NCBI RefSeq assembly: GCF_964204645.1
Contig: NC_134032.1
Span: 11,464,275-11,528,274, forward strand
Direction of reading: 5' to 3'
From: Tubulanus polymorphus
Lineage: Eukaryota > Nemertea > Palaeonemertea > Tubulaniformes > Tubulanidae
Length of the DNA stretch: 64,000 bases
This document shows positions 45,147 to 56,156 of this stretch, piece after piece. Position 1 is the stretch's first letter. Every line of letters starts with the position of its first letter. The notes under the pieces are model-generated. The model did not search any database, was not told the DNA's origin, and saw only the letters and a list, made by a program, of their open reading frames with translations. A program made the translations under genes and the position numbers.

Positions 45147-45530
45147 TGTTCGACGCGCGAGCTACATTTCACACAGAAATCGAACCTCAAAACGCGCATT
45201 AGACGCATCCACAACATCGTCCAGAGCAGTTTGACCGTAACATTGTCCCGGGTGGTCGACGCCGGGCACGAAGACGACGCTGACGTGACGCCGCGCCGCC
45301 AATCGATCGCTAGCGGTGTCTCCACCGGTGGTGTCGGCAAGAAAAACAAATGTCAGTTCTGCGACAAAGGGTTCAAGTCTCGTTTGGAATTGGTACGTCA
45401 CGAGCGCGTGCACACCGGCGAAAAGCCGTTCCAGTGTCCGATGTGCGAGTTGTGTTTCAAACAGAAAGGAAACTGTCACCGACACATGAAGGTCGTTCAT
45501 AACTTCGACGTGAACGCGTGCGATTTTTAG
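45147..45530 (+). pseudogene. In-frame continuation after the P10 stop (copy of P9 3' half)
   Basis: Directly after the TAA the same frame stays open for 384 bases: a broken finger (C-STR..., second Cys and first His lost) with the P9-like TQKSNLKT, then the P9 linker and two intact fingers (S,L,E,R; Q,G,N-type) and the tail NFDVNACDF. No acceptor precedes it, so it is silent unless the stop is read through. Confidence 0.75.
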
Positions 45531-45806
45531 ACGCGTCGTGGAAAAACATCTAGGTGTTCGAATATTTTCGACAGAACTGAACGGTTCTCTCAGCCGTTCA
45601 AGGGAACGGTCTTCCTCGTCTTCTTTGGTCTCTGAAGCCGTTACATTCGTCGGTTTTTTAAATTGTCGCTGAAATCGACGACGGAATATCGTGTAATCAT
45701 GAACAAAAAATGTGAAATGCCCTAATGTGAAATGAGACTTTTATATGAGAATTTTGTATGAGAAAATGAGAATTTTAAACCGGATTCTCTTAACGACTCT
45801 TTGCAG
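45531..45806 (+). repeat. Duplicated intron upstream of P11 (copy of 43913-44160)
   Basis: GAAAAACATCTAGGTGTTCG, TTCGTCGGTTTTTTAAATTG and most of the stretch match the intron before P10, confirming a tandem duplication of about 1.6 kb. Confidence 0.85.
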
Positions 45807-46537
45807 GTGTCGGATATGACGTGCCGCGTGAATTGTTGCCGTCCGTTAGATTAAGCCGTCTGCCGTCCGCGACGATCGACGCCCGTGTTTGGTTAAACGT
45901 CGGGACCGGATACGAAGGGGATGACGCGAAACCGGGCGGTTCTAGCGGAGACCCGGATGGGTCGAAGTCGAAACCGACGACGGAAACCAGCGCCTCTGGT
46001 GGCGTAATGAAACAGCGTGAATGCCAGTTGCGTCGTAAAGGATTTAGTCACGTTGCGTTTAATGTGCGTCACAAGCGAAAACGCGCCCGCGATAAGCTTT
46101 TCAAATGTCAGGTATGCGAGTTAACTTTTACCGATTTATCGAACCTTAATCGGCACATGAAACAGATTCATACCAACGAAAAACCGTTTACGTGTCGGTT
46201 TTGCGACAAAAGGTTCATCTTTCCCAACCAATTGACGCGACACGAGCTGATGCACTCTGGCGAAAAACCGTTCAAATGTCCGATGTGCGAGAAATATTTC
46301 ACGCAGACGTCGACGCGTAATCGGCACGTGAAACGGATTCACACCGACGACGAACGACCGTTCGCGTGTCGGTTCTGCGATAAAGCGTTCAACGCTCGCG
46401 CCGATCGTAATCGACACGAGCGAATTCACACCGGCGAAAAACCGTTCGAATGTCCGACGTGCGAGAAACGTTTCAATCTGAAGGAGAATCGTAATCGGCA
46501 TTTGAAAACAGTTCATAACGGTGAAAAACCGTTTTAA
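45807..46537 (+). CDS. Terminal zinc-finger exon P11, five fingers (locus R)
   Basis: Duplicate of P10 with the same prologue. One degenerate finger is followed by five fingers; the three central P10 fingers N,G,D,R, L,S,H,Q and T,A,D,R are missing in frame. The end is NGEKPF-TAA, again a stop replacing the Lys codon after KPF. Confidence 0.88.
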
Positions 46538-46745
46538 TGTACGACGCACGAGCTACGTTTTAAGCGGGAATGGAATGGTAAACGGTTCATCAATGAAAGA
46601 CCGGTTTAATGTCGAGTCGCGTTTCAAGCTCGAATTTCAGGGTAAAAAATACGTGAAAGGCGTTCATAACTTGGACGAGAACAGTTCAGTTATTTCAAAA
46701 TTGTACGCGTTGGCTAGGTTCGGTAATGTGAAGTTAGGAGGAATT
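46538..46745 (+). pseudogene. Decayed fingers after P11
   Basis: Sequence past the stop keeps CGACGCACGAGCTACG, AATGAAAGACCGGTTTAATG (another stop in place of Lys) and GGCGTTCATAACTTGGACGA, the remains of a finger pair and a tail, with frameshifts. Confidence 0.6.
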
Positions 46746-46930
46746 AACATGTACGTGTAATACCTTCTCCTTTTCTTTTCAAAGATAATTGAAATAGTTG
46801 TTTTAAGATGGAACTGAATACGATCTTCGAGAGGTGTATATTGTACGTTTGCTAGGACTGCAAAACACCAATTTTTCTTTTTTAAATTTTCTACTTGATT
46901 GTCAGCAGCACTGTATTTGTGTTCAAGTGG

Positions 46931-46968
46931 TGCATATGCATATGCATATGCATATACATATATATATT
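46931..46968. repeat. GCATAT/TATA microsatellite
   Basis: Four GCATAT units followed by TACATATATATAT. Confidence 0.85.
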
Positions 46969-46978
46969 AGAATAGCTG

Positions 46979-46984
46979 AATAAA
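46979..46984 (+). terminator. Poly(A) signal AATAAA after P11
   Basis: About 440 bases past the P11 stop and 290 bases before the P12 acceptor. Confidence 0.45.
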
Positions 46985-47274
46985 TATCCGATCTAAATTG
47001 ATCATCCTCAATCTCAGATCAAAATTGTTTCAGTGTCTTAATTTTTGATCGAGTCTTTGCGAGACCTCCATCCCCCTCTACGACAGACATCAAGACATGA
47101 AGCTGCTTCATTACTTCAAACCCGAACGTAATTGACGAAAATTTCACATATGGAATACGGGAGGAAATGTTCATTACGGCCTTTGATTGGAGAGCATGTG
47201 TCATCAATCTTTCTCCTGCTAAAATTGTTACAAAATCAGGACTTAAATCTTGATTCTCTCAAAACTCTTTGCAG

Positions 47275-47999
47275 GTGTCGGATACGACGTGCCGCGTGAA
47301 TTATTGCCGTCCGTTAGACTCGATCGTCTGCCATCGGGGAAGGTCGATGCTCAAGGTCGGTCGTATTTAGCTCCTAGTGAAGGGGTTAACGCGAAACCCG
47401 GTTGTTCAAGTGGTGACGCAGATGGATCAGAGTCTAAACCGACGACTCGTGGCACCATTCACACCGATGTAAAACCGTTTACATGTCCGATGTGCGAGCA
47501 GCGTTTTATGCGTATGTCAAATCGTACCCGGCACATGAAACGGTTTCATAGCAAGGAAAAACCGCACGTGTGCCAGTTTTGCCATAAAGGGTTCATTTTT
47601 CTCCGCCAATTGCAGCGGCACGGGCAAATACACGCCGGCGTAAAACTATTCAAATGTCCGATTTGCGATCAGGGTTTCAGTCAGAAAGTAAACCGTAAAC
47701 GACACATCGAAACAGTTCATAACAACGTAAAACCGTTTAAATGTCCGACGTGCAAGCGGCGATTTACGCAGAAATGGAATTGCGAAGCGCACATGAGTAG
47801 AGTTCATTACGACACCAAACCGTTTAAATGTCCGATGTGCAGGTTAGGTTTTAACCAGAAATCCGGCCGTAACTGGCACATGAGGACGTTTCATAAGAAT
47901 GAAAAACCGTTCGAATGTCCGATTTGCAAGGTATGGTATAAGCTGAAATCGAGCTGTAGACGGCACATGCGAATGGCTCATCAAGGAACGACCCGTTAG
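47275..47999 (+). CDS. Terminal zinc-finger exon P12, six fingers (locus R)
   Basis: The acceptor AAACTCTTTGCAG|GT opens G-V-G-Y-D-V-P-R-E-L-L-P, prologue DRLPSGKVDAQGRS. Six fingers: R,S,N,R; F,R,Q,R; Q,V,N,R; Q,W,N,A; Q,S,G,W; L,S,S,R, the last with Trp-Tyr around the core (VWYKLK). Five are of the H-x4-H kind, unlike the alternating pattern elsewhere. It ends MAHQGTTR without the NFD tail. Confidence 0.9.
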
Positions 48000-48361
48000 A
48001 TGCGCGATGAGCAGGTTGCGTTTTTAGTCGAGGTCTGACTGACCGTCAGAATCATGAAGAAACGCGTTCATAAATTCCAATGAATATTGTAATATCGAAA
48101 AAGGAGTTTAAGTTCGATAAAGTTTATATATGGTAGAATAGATATAGTTTATGTGGTAAAATAGAGTATAACTATAAATAATAAATAAGTAAATTTGAGT
48201 AAATTGTTTTTAAGTTGTTACTAGATACACTGTTTGAGAGTATAATCATAGAATTGACCAGTAAAATACTGAGGATTTTTCTTACTGAGGATGTGATCAT
48301 TACTTGTCAGCCATAATGTGTTCGTGTACAGGCAATATAGAGATATACAGTTACATAGGTG

Positions 48362-48367
48362 AATAAA
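48362..48367 (+). terminator. Poly(A) signal AATAAA after P12
   Basis: About 360 bases past the P12 stop. Confidence 0.45.
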
Positions 48368-48449
48368 TTCTCGATTAATGATGAAAATTGTTTTTATGAT
48401 CATTTAAAGAAGTCCGGGCACTGAATACGGTTCTGAGCTCTCCATTAAC

Positions 48450-48545
48450 TTCTCAATTGCAGCATTCTCCCTCGGCAGGGATTCGAACCTTTGATGGCAC
48501 ACTGGACCGAGTGCCCAGGTCTATCGCGCCGAAAAATTGCGGCGA
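48450..48545 (-). repeat. tRNA-derived SINE, copy 1
   Basis: On the minus strand TGCCATCAAAGGTTCGAATC, CCTGCCGAGGGAGAATGCT carries a perfect B box. The same sentence, diverged, occurs on the plus strand at 61770-61850, showing a dispersed family. Confidence 0.55.
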
Positions 48546-49088
48546 AAATCAGTTTGCTCGTTGAGACGAATTTCACAGAAGTGCCAATCGACGATTTGAA
48601 TCCAGGTTGTGACAGATTTTCACATTTAGAAAGATTCGTTGACAATGCTCATGACTATGACTTCTGACGCGCGTTGATGAGGGCTCAACTATTGACGATC
48701 TGGTGCCATTTTGGATACAGAGGATGAACGTTAAACTCTGTAGTCTAGCGGTGACACTTATTGAGCAATATCTAAAACTGATGACTGTTTCCACCATCAA
48801 TGATGACAGTAGAAAACATGTCACTTGTTTAATGATACAGGTCAAATGAGGATGCGGCTATGAAAGAATGACTGGGAGACCATTTAATTGTTGATGCGCG
48901 GTGACAGATTTTTGACAGTAATTAACCTGTGATAGACACATGTTTCTGGTTCATCAATTTAAACCCCAAACAGAATTCACCAGAATATCGAATTTTGAGT
49001 ACTGAAAGGAATATTAGTAAATTCCACCCTTCGAAAAAATGCTGATGTGCCTTAAATGAATTAACTGGATTCTCATGGCTCTTTGCAG

Positions 49089-49480
49089 GTGTCGGATGCA
49101 AGTTGCCATGGGAACCACAGCCCAATGTTGGACGCTGCTTTCAGTCCGCTGATAGGAGCCAGGCTCAAGGTCGATTCATGGTAGCACACGAATATCAAGG
49201 GGTTAACGTAGGCATGGGTAGTACTAGCGGCGCCACTGGTCAACCACTATCTCAAGCGATAGCTGGCGGCACGGCGAGTGCCGATATAAAAAAATATAAA
49301 TGCCAGTTTTGCGGTAAAGGGTTTAGCCAGAACGGAAATCTGAAGCAACACGAGCGAATTCACACCGGCGAAAAACCGTTCAAATGTCCGATGTGCGAGC
49401 TACGTTTCACGCAGAAATCGAACCGTAAAGGTCACATGAAACGCGTTCATAACTTCGATCAGAATACATTCGATTTCTGA
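49089..49480 (+). CDS. Terminal zinc-finger exon P13 (locus R)
   Basis: The acceptor GGCTCTTTGCAG|GT opens [12 protein letters not shown]. Prologue [22 protein letters not shown]. Fingers: C-QF-C..H-ERI-H (Q,G,N,Q) and C-PM-C..H-MKRV-H (Q,S,N,G, identical to M4 finger 2). Tail NFDQNTFDF. Confidence 0.9.
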
Positions 49481-49859
49481 ATATCAGTTTGGACATCCAA
49501 AAAGATCGTGAGTTAAAGATTAATGGTTTAGACGACGTTAGGGAATTAGATAGAAAGAATGGAAAGTGTTATACAGTTTTTACATTATTCCTCTTCATAT
49601 GTGACCAGTATGTTTTATATTTTTTATTCTGTACATTCTAAGAAGCTGAATTGACTACTGGATTTGAGACTAACATTGTTAAGTTCGTTTTGACTGGTAA
49701 TGTGCGGGTAAAGAGTCGTTCCTAGATTGATTATTTGTCGGCCCTGATGTGTTCATGTTGTTCAAGCATGCGTTCAAGAATTTTAATGATGTGTATCCAA
49801 GGTATAAATAGATATAAGATTCATAAACGAAAATTGTCTTAACTTTGTGTCTCAAACAG

Positions 49860-50115
49860 TTGGAACCTTGACAGTGATAGAGTTTCTTGATGCAGTTCTT
49901 TGAGGACTCCACCCCGACTATTGATAGTTTGAATACTGAGACAGTGATAGAGTTTCTTCATGCAGATCTTTTAGGACTCCACTCCGACAATCGATAGTTT
50001 GAATCCTGACAGTGACATAGTTTCTTTATGCAGTTCTTTGAGGACTCTGTCGCGACAATTGATAGTTTGAATCCTGACAATGACTGAATTTCTTTCTGCT
50101 GTTTTTCCCTGAGTT
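49860..50115 (+). repeat. Sense-oriented intronic repeat upstream of P14
   Basis: Four consecutive units of about 62 bases (GACTATTGATAGTTTGAATA, CTGAGACAGTGATAGAG, TTTCTTCATGCAGATC). The best-preserved run of this repeat in the window. Confidence 0.75.
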
Positions 50116-50298
50116 CTTGAACCCAGGCTTTTTTATGAAGGGACAGTATTCGTCAACTATTGATTGCTTATACCCTAAAATATCACCAGTTGCTATATTC
50201 TCGCTAGGATGAATTGTGTAAAGAGAACGACATAAAATGCATGGAAAACATAAAATGAAATTAGAAATTAAAATCTGGATTCTCGCGGCTCTTTGCAG

Positions 50299-50705
50299 GT
50301 CTCTCGTGCGAGGTACCGTGTGCCATGTCTGTTGGACGACGCCGCCAATCGGCTGTTAAGGTCGATGCTCAAGGTCGATTGGAAGTTGAAACGGCTTGTA
50401 CTAGTGGCGCCGCCGATGCGAAAAGCGATAAATTCAAATGTCGATATTGCGATAGAGGATTTGCGTTTCGCGCGATCTGGATCCGACACGAGCGTACGCA
50501 CACCGGCGAAAAACCGTTCAAATGCGCGATATGCGATCAACGTTTCAATCTGAAGGGAAACCGTAAATTGCACGTGGAACGCGTTCATTCCGATGAAAAA
50601 CCGTTCAAGTGTCCGATGTGCGAGAAATGTTTCAATCGTAAAGGCAACCGCAAACGTCACATCGAATGCGTTCATAACTTCAACCCGAATGCGTTCGGTT
50701 TTTGA
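50299..50705 (+). CDS. Terminal zinc-finger exon P14, three fingers (locus R)
   Basis: The acceptor GCGGCTCTTTGCAG|GT opens G-L-S-C-E-V-P-C. Fingers: C-RY-C..H-ERT-H (F,A,I,R), C-AI-C..H-VERV-H (L,G,N,L), C-PM-C..H-IECV-H (R,G,N,R), linkers TGEKPFK and SDEKPFK. Tail NFNPNAFGF. Its first finger is nearly the same as that of P15. Confidence 0.9.
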
Positions 50706-50769
50706 ATTCTAGATTGAATATCGACTGGCGTAGACAATATCGTCTTTTAACTCGGTTCTCCAACCCGAA

Positions 50770-50860
50770 TGATGACAGTAACAGATTTCCTTTCAGTGGT
50801 TCTTCTCAGAGCTCTGAACTGCTTCTCATAGTTTGAAGCTTATAGTCGTAGGATTTTTTG
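50770..50860 (+). repeat. Partial intronic repeat upstream of P15
   Basis: One or two worn units (GATGACAGTAACAGATTTCC, CTCATAGTTTGAAGC), about 170 bases before the P15 acceptor. Confidence 0.45.
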
Positions 50861-51031
50861 GAATTTGTAGTGGAACATCATTGACCCCACCTTTTCAAGG
50901 GGCGTTATTCGTCTTTGCGCACTGGTACCCTAATATTCACCAGTTGTCAAATTGTCACTGAATTATGTTATAAAATGCTCATGTACTCATGTACCATGAA
51001 TTTAAATCTGGATTCTCACAACTCTTTGTAG

Positions 51032-51558
51032 GTTCTGAGCGCGAGGTGCCATGGCAACCAGCGCCACCTGTTGAACGCCGCTGTCAATCGACTCGAGGTC
51101 GATTGAAAGGGGCCGATGTCGAACCGGTTGGTACTAGTGGCGCCACCGACGTGGACGGCAGATTCAAATGCGAATATTGCGATAGGACGTTTATTTTTCG
51201 CGCGATCTGGATCCGTCACGAACGCGTGCACACCGGCGAAAAACCGTTCAAATGCGCGACGTGTGGGCAACGTTTCGCGCAGAAATCCAGCCGCGACCGG
51301 CATACGAAATCGGTTCACAACGTCGACCCGAATAGTAACCTGTCATTAAGGAGAGCGGAGGCTCGTCGATGTCGGTTTTGCGATCGAGCGTTCAATTTTC
51401 CCGCGGAGCGTAAACGTCACGAGCGAATTCACACCGGCGAAAAACCGTTTAAATGTCCGACGTGCGAACAGCCTTTTTCGCAGAAATCGAGCGTTATAAG
51501 ACACATGAAAGGCACGCAGAAATGCAACTTGGATACATGCGATGTTTTTGATTATTGA
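51032..51558 (+). CDS. Terminal zinc-finger exon P15, four fingers (locus R)
   Basis: The acceptor AACTCTTTGTAG|GT opens G-S-E-R-E-V-P-W-Q-P. Fingers F,A,I,R; Q,S,S,R; then a linker NVDPNSNLSLRRAEAR, again an old tail read through, and F,A,E,R; the fourth (CPTCEQPF) lacks its last His (HMKGTQK) and may not bind zinc normally. It ends CNLDTCDVFDY. Confidence 0.88.
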
Positions 51559-51729
51559 TATTTTCTGAAATGGTCGTTTTAAGTTGAGATTATTCTTCAA
51601 GTCGAAAGCATTTATGATTGATTATATGTCGGCTGTGTGTTTGTGTTATTCAAGCAATGTAACAATATTAGAATGGATGTTTGGATTAAATGCTGATATC
51701 ATCACCTTTGTGGTCTTTTAACTCAAAAC

Positions 51730-51955
51730 ACCAGTCTTGACAGAGGCCCTTCTCATTCTCAGGTTCTCTGAGCTCTCCAACCCTAACAATTGATACGTTT
51801 GAATATTGACAGAGACCAACTTCATTTTGAGGTTCTCCTCTGAGGTCCAACCTTGACAAATTGATATAGTTTGAATCCTGACTGAGACCAACTTCATTCC
51901 GTGGTTCTTCTCTGAGCTCTTCAACCCCTGACGATTGATATAGTTTGAATGTTAA
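51730..51955 (+). repeat. Sense-oriented intronic repeat upstream of P16
   Basis: Three or four units (ACAATTGATACGTTTGAATA, TTGACAGAGACCAACTTC, GGTTCTCTGAGCTCTCC), ending about 100 bases before the P16 acceptor. Confidence 0.7.
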
Positions 51956-52058
51956 TGGCGATTCTATAGCTAGCCCCTTGGACTTAGACGACGTGGGCGC
52001 TCAATCGTATGATCACAAAAATACTAACTAAAATCTGGATTCTGATGGCTATTTGCAG

Positions 52059-52390
52059 GTGCTGCGACCGGACTGCTGTGGAATCCCGGATTCGACGCTC
52101 ACGCCGACGTCATCAGAAGTCGACAACCTTTCCTGGGATTACGCAGAAAGCCGGTCGATCACGATACGCGTCGCAAACACGCGTGCAGCTATTGCGAAAA
52201 ACGTTTCCTATCGTCGGGCGATTTGAAACGACACGAGCGAATTCACACCGGGGAAAAACCGTTCGAATGTCCGATGTGCGAGCAACGTTTCACGCAGAAA
52301 GTCACGCGTAAATTACATCTGCAACGCGTTCATAATATCAACATGGAATTATTCACGCTGAAAGACTTATTCACGCTGAAAGACTCGTGA
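52059..52390 (+). CDS. Terminal zinc-finger exon P16 (locus R), no ATG
   Basis: Found from the splice phase: acceptor GGCTATTTGCAG|GT, then 109 open codons from [10 protein letters not shown] to TGA. Fingers: C-SY-C..H-ERI-H (S,G,D,R) and C-PM-C..H-LQRV-H (Q,V,T,L). The tail [11 protein letters not shown] is followed by a second LFTLKDS, a 21-base internal duplication. Counterpart of M7 and M8 on locus L, including the unusual GATGGCTATTTGCAG acceptor. Confidence 0.85.
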
Positions 52391-52767
52391 AAAAAAAACG
52401 ACGCGAATCAAGTTTTCGATTGATGGCGGATTTGAAAAGGTCTCGAGTCCACAGGTTCCACGCGTAGAAATCAAGATATCCATTGAATGAGTTACTTTTG
52501 GGAAATTTTCAATCGAAACAGCATTTAAAACCTTTAGTAGTTAAAACCTATTTTTCCCAGCTTACTATTCATTGACAAAAAATATTTCTATCATCCAGAT
52601 TTATGACACCAAAAAAAATCTAAAAACAAATTATTTTAGAATTATGACTTGTTGAATTTTTCTATCGACCGACAAGAAACTGTTTTTAATTTTCTGTCGA
52701 AAATTTATGTTGATGTGAAATCTTAACCTTCAAGTTTACTGATGATGGTTCTCATGGCTTTTTACAG

Positions 52768-53102
52768 GTGGGTACTTCCCCGCGCCGACACACGCGTTGC
52801 CATGGGAACCAGAATTCTACATCGGCGACGGTAACTACGACGACGGCGGCGACGGTAACTACGGAGCTGCGCAACAATCGACGTCGCCGACGACGATGAG
52901 TTTACGTCGGAATTACGAGTGTCAACACTGCCTGCGGCGGTTCATGTGTCGACGCGATCTGACGCGACACGAACGCGTTCACACCGGCGAACGTCCGTTC
53001 AAGTGCCCGATCTGTACGAGGTCGTTCGTGCAAAAGGTCCATCGCAAAAGTCACCTGCGTAAAGTTCATCAGTTCGACCTCGATTTACTCAACGATAAAT
53101 AG
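52768..53102 (+). CDS. Terminal zinc-finger exon P17 (locus R)
   Basis: The acceptor GGCTTTTTACAG|GT opens G-G-Y-F-P-A-P-T-H-A-L-P-W-E-P. The linker has Gly-Asp-rich repeats (GDGNYDDGG, GDGNYG). Fingers: C-QH-C..H-ERV-H (C,R,D,R) and C-PI-C..H-LRKV-H (Q,V,H,S). Tail QFDLDLLNDK. Confidence 0.9.
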
Positions 53103-53119
53103 ATGTCAGGTCGTGACTG

Positions 53120-53240
53120 TTGTAGGTCGAATATCTCATTGAATGTCAGACGTTTGAGGTCGGATATCTCAATGAATGTCGGACGTTTGAGGTCGGATAT
53201 CTCAATGAATGTCGGACATTTGAGGTTGGATATCTCAATG
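53120..53240. repeat. 33-bp tandem repeat, about 4 copies
   Basis: Unit GGTCGGATATCTCAATGAAT plus GTCGGACGTTTGA directly after the P17 stop, with few differences between copies. Confidence 0.85.
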
Positions 53241-53700
53241 GATTCGTAATGATGACTCGATCCTTCGATTCTAGTTGCCGGCTGATTTTTTATTTTGATT
53301 GTCGTCAGTCTAGAAATGCTACGTACTCGTGTGCTCGTAGTGATGATATTGTACTTGGGAATATGGTACTCATTTTTGAGAGAAATTCAGTTACTTTTGC
53401 CGTTTGACAAAAATCGACTCTCGGAGTAAAACTTATTATTAAGTTATTGTGTTGACAGTTGACACCCCCCTCCCACTTTTAACCCCATAATCAGATTCAA
53501 TTTTAAGAACAGGTTATACCCTTTCATCCCTGTTGCTATGGTTATAATCTCGTCGTCCTGATCGAGGTCATGTACTCGTCCCGGTTTTGGGTTAAAATCG
53601 ATTTCGTTAATAGATTATGTAATCATCGTTTTTAGTAATCTAAAATAAAGTCGAATTTTATCGATTAATTCTCAAGCGTTTTCGCCTCGATTATTTGTAG

Positions 53701-53999
53701 GTTTCGCCGCCGGTGAGCACGTTCATCTACACGAGTTGTTGGCAGCACCGCCTACCGGACAGCGGTCGTCGGACGGCCGGACGACGGGATCGAAGGAGCA
53801 TCGGTGTCGATTTTGCGGTAAACGGTTCACAGCGCCGTCGTTGCTCACGCGACACGAGAGGACGCACACCGGCGAGAAACGGTTTAAGTGCCCGTTGTGC
53901 GCGCGTCCGTTTTCGCAGAAAGCGCATTGTAAAGATCATCTGAGACGCGTGCATCGATTTACGATGAATGTTCTTAGCGATTTAGGAGGATATATGTGA
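53701..53999 (+). CDS. Terminal zinc-finger exon P18 (locus R)
   Basis: The acceptor CTCGATTATTTGTAG|GT opens G-F-A-A-G-E-H-V-H, a different prologue class shared with P19. Fingers: C-RF-C..H-ERT-H (A,S,L,R) and C-PL-C..H-LRRV-H (Q,A,H,D), linker TGEKRFK. Tail RFTMNVLSDLGGYM. Confidence 0.88.
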
Positions 54000-55105
54000 A
54001 ACGGACTATAAACAGCGGCTTCCGGTGATATTCTGTACCAGACAGTGGACTACGACCCTTAATCAATGCGGTAGACTCTACCTCCCTCGGATTTATGCAT
54101 TTGCGGACGGAATCTTCGACATTTTCCTCTCAATTCATACAACAGAGACCTAAAGTCACTTCGTCTGCCTGAAAATTCACTTACCTTCTTTGTAAATCTA
54201 TGTGTAATAATTGGTCCTGCAAAATCCGAAGCAAGCCGTGACTTCTGTGATAAAGTTTACCGAATGTAGTGAATTTAGTAGTCAAGGGCCGGTTCCATAG
54301 ACGGCTTAGACTTAAGACCAGTATAAGACAAACTTAGTTCTATAGCCAATCTAACAACTTAAGACCAGTCTTAAGGTTTAAGACCAGTTTTGGTCTTAGG
54401 TCTTGACTATGGAACTGGCCCCAAGAGTTTGTCGGGTTAATGACCTGATTTCGTCCATGTTATGCTGTGTGGTGCCGGTTGGATTTGATTGGACTGAGAG
54501 TACTTGTCCCAGATACACGTTTAAATCCTCACTCATTTTCAAAAAAGGTTGTTCCGTATTCATCAAATGCTGACTGAATAATGCCATATTGAGCCCAGTT
54601 AACGGATTCATAAACTTGGTTCGTTCAAACTTCGTATACCTAATTCAGAGTTGCCAACTATTTCTGATTTTCGGTATTTGTTACTGTTTTGAGGAATACT
54701 GATTTCATTTATTTGATGTGTACAGAAATATGAAAGATGTTACTGAGGGTCTTACTGTTGATTAGTGATTAATTCAAGCATTTCCCTTCATGTTTCGATG
54801 AAATGTTACGGAAAAAGTATCAATTCGTTGCTGATAGCACTTTTCAGAGGTTGGCAGCTCTGCTAATTAAGCAAATACCGAGTCTAACCATTCATAGGTG
54901 GATTTACGATAATATATTCTTCAGCGTCAAATAGCATTTGAAATAAGAAAGTGAGATCCCTATATATTCAAGTATGTGCTTACATGGTATGGTGGCATAT
55001 GTAATTGTTAATTGTAATCACTGTAAATGAAAATTTCAATTCAATTTGAAATAAAGGCATTTTTTCCGATAAATACTCAAGAGTTCTTGCCTCCATTATT
55101 TGTAG
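54000..55105 (+). other. Spacer between P18 and P19, no gene seen
   Basis: About 1.1 kb. A short palindromic region near 54300-54420 (ACTTAAGACCAGTCTTAAG) is the only structure noticed. Confidence 0.5.
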
Positions 55106-55383
55106 GTTTTGCCGGTGAGCAGTTGGCAGCGCCACCTACGGGACGACGTCAATTATCGGACAGCCGTACGGGAACGAAGAAACACGCGTGTAGATTTTGT
55201 AGCAAATGCTTTCGGGCTCCGTCGCTGCTCGCGCGACACGTCAGGTCGCACACCGGCGAAAAACAGTTTAAATGTCCGTTGTGCGCGCGTCCGTTCGCTC
55301 ACAAGTCGCACTGTAAAGACCATCTTAAACGCGTGCACGGTTTCGATGTAGACGTCCTTAAAGATCTACGAGGATATCTATAA
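55106..55383 (+). CDS. Terminal zinc-finger exon P19 (locus R)
   Basis: The acceptor CTCCATTATTTGTAG|GT opens G-F-A-G-E-Q-L-A-A-P-P-T-G. Fingers A,S,L,R and H,S,H,D; tail GFDVDVLKDLRGYL. Duplicate of P18; finger 1 keeps the same contact residues while finger 2 changes at -1 and 2. Confidence 0.88.
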
Positions 55384-55851
55384 AAAACAATTCGAAGTTT
55401 TCTCGTAGAAATCTACGCCGATTGCCAATAGACCGGTACCTGAATCAGTAAAGAAGTCGCTTTAAGTGTAGGATTTTATACTGAGTTTGAGAAGCAGACT
55501 CTGTCTCCTATTTCTTTGATGTCTGTATCCGTAGTTGGGAAAGGAGATGACTATATCAGATCTGTGCTGGAGTAGCAATCTGTTGTTGGAAATAATTGGT
55601 AGTCCTAGTTTTTCGAGGTTCTAGCCTGGATTAAGTGAATACATGTACAAAATGAACGGGGCCGAATTGACCCATGCATTTTGATACAATACCGTTTGTA
55701 CTACTCTGAAGATCTAAGGCAGGTTCTTGCTGTAGTCCCAAAGCATAAGCCTGGCAACTGTAGCCAAGCAACTCTACCAAAGTGATTTCGCCATTGTTAT
55801 CGGAGATGCCCTGTTCGATATGTTCGCTAATGATTCGTCGCTTATTTTTAG
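55384..55851 (+). other. Spacer between P19 and P20, nothing seen
   Basis: About 470 bases without repeat or exon signal. Confidence 0.5.
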
Positions 55852-56156
55852 GTGGTGCCCCGGTTACTGGACAACAGCTCTCCGGCGACGGACTTTATCC
55901 GACTGTTCGGTCATCGAGGACGACCGCGACGACGACCTCGTTTCGCGTGAAAAAACACGAATGTCGATATTGCCCGAAACGCTTTATGACTCCCTTCTTG
56001 GTCAAACGACATGAATGTACCCACACCGGATACCGGCCGTACTATTGCCCTGTTTGTATGCGCGCGTTCACGCAGAAGGTCAGCATCAAACGCCATTTGT
56101 TCAATGTGCACGGACTGAACGAGCTGAAACATTTCCACGATTTCGGACTCCGTTGA
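55852..56156 (+). CDS. Terminal zinc-finger exon P20 (locus R)
   Basis: The acceptor GCTTATTTTTAG|GT opens G-G-A-P-V-T-G-Q-Q-L. Fingers: C-RY-C..H-ECT-H (T,F,L,R) and C-PV-C..H-LFNV-H (Q,V,S,R), linker TGYRPYY. Tail GLNELKHFHDFGLR. Confidence 0.87.

Larger units (their letters stand above)
48000..49088 (+). other. Spacer between P12 and P13, with a SINE
   Basis: Contains a minus-strand tRNA-like SINE (48450-48545) and a poly(A) signal. No other gene seen. Confidence 0.5.

Noticed and set aside
53713-53943. Alternative frame overlapping P18
   Set aside because: Arg-rich shadow of the real frame. The phase-1 frame encodes two proper fingers.
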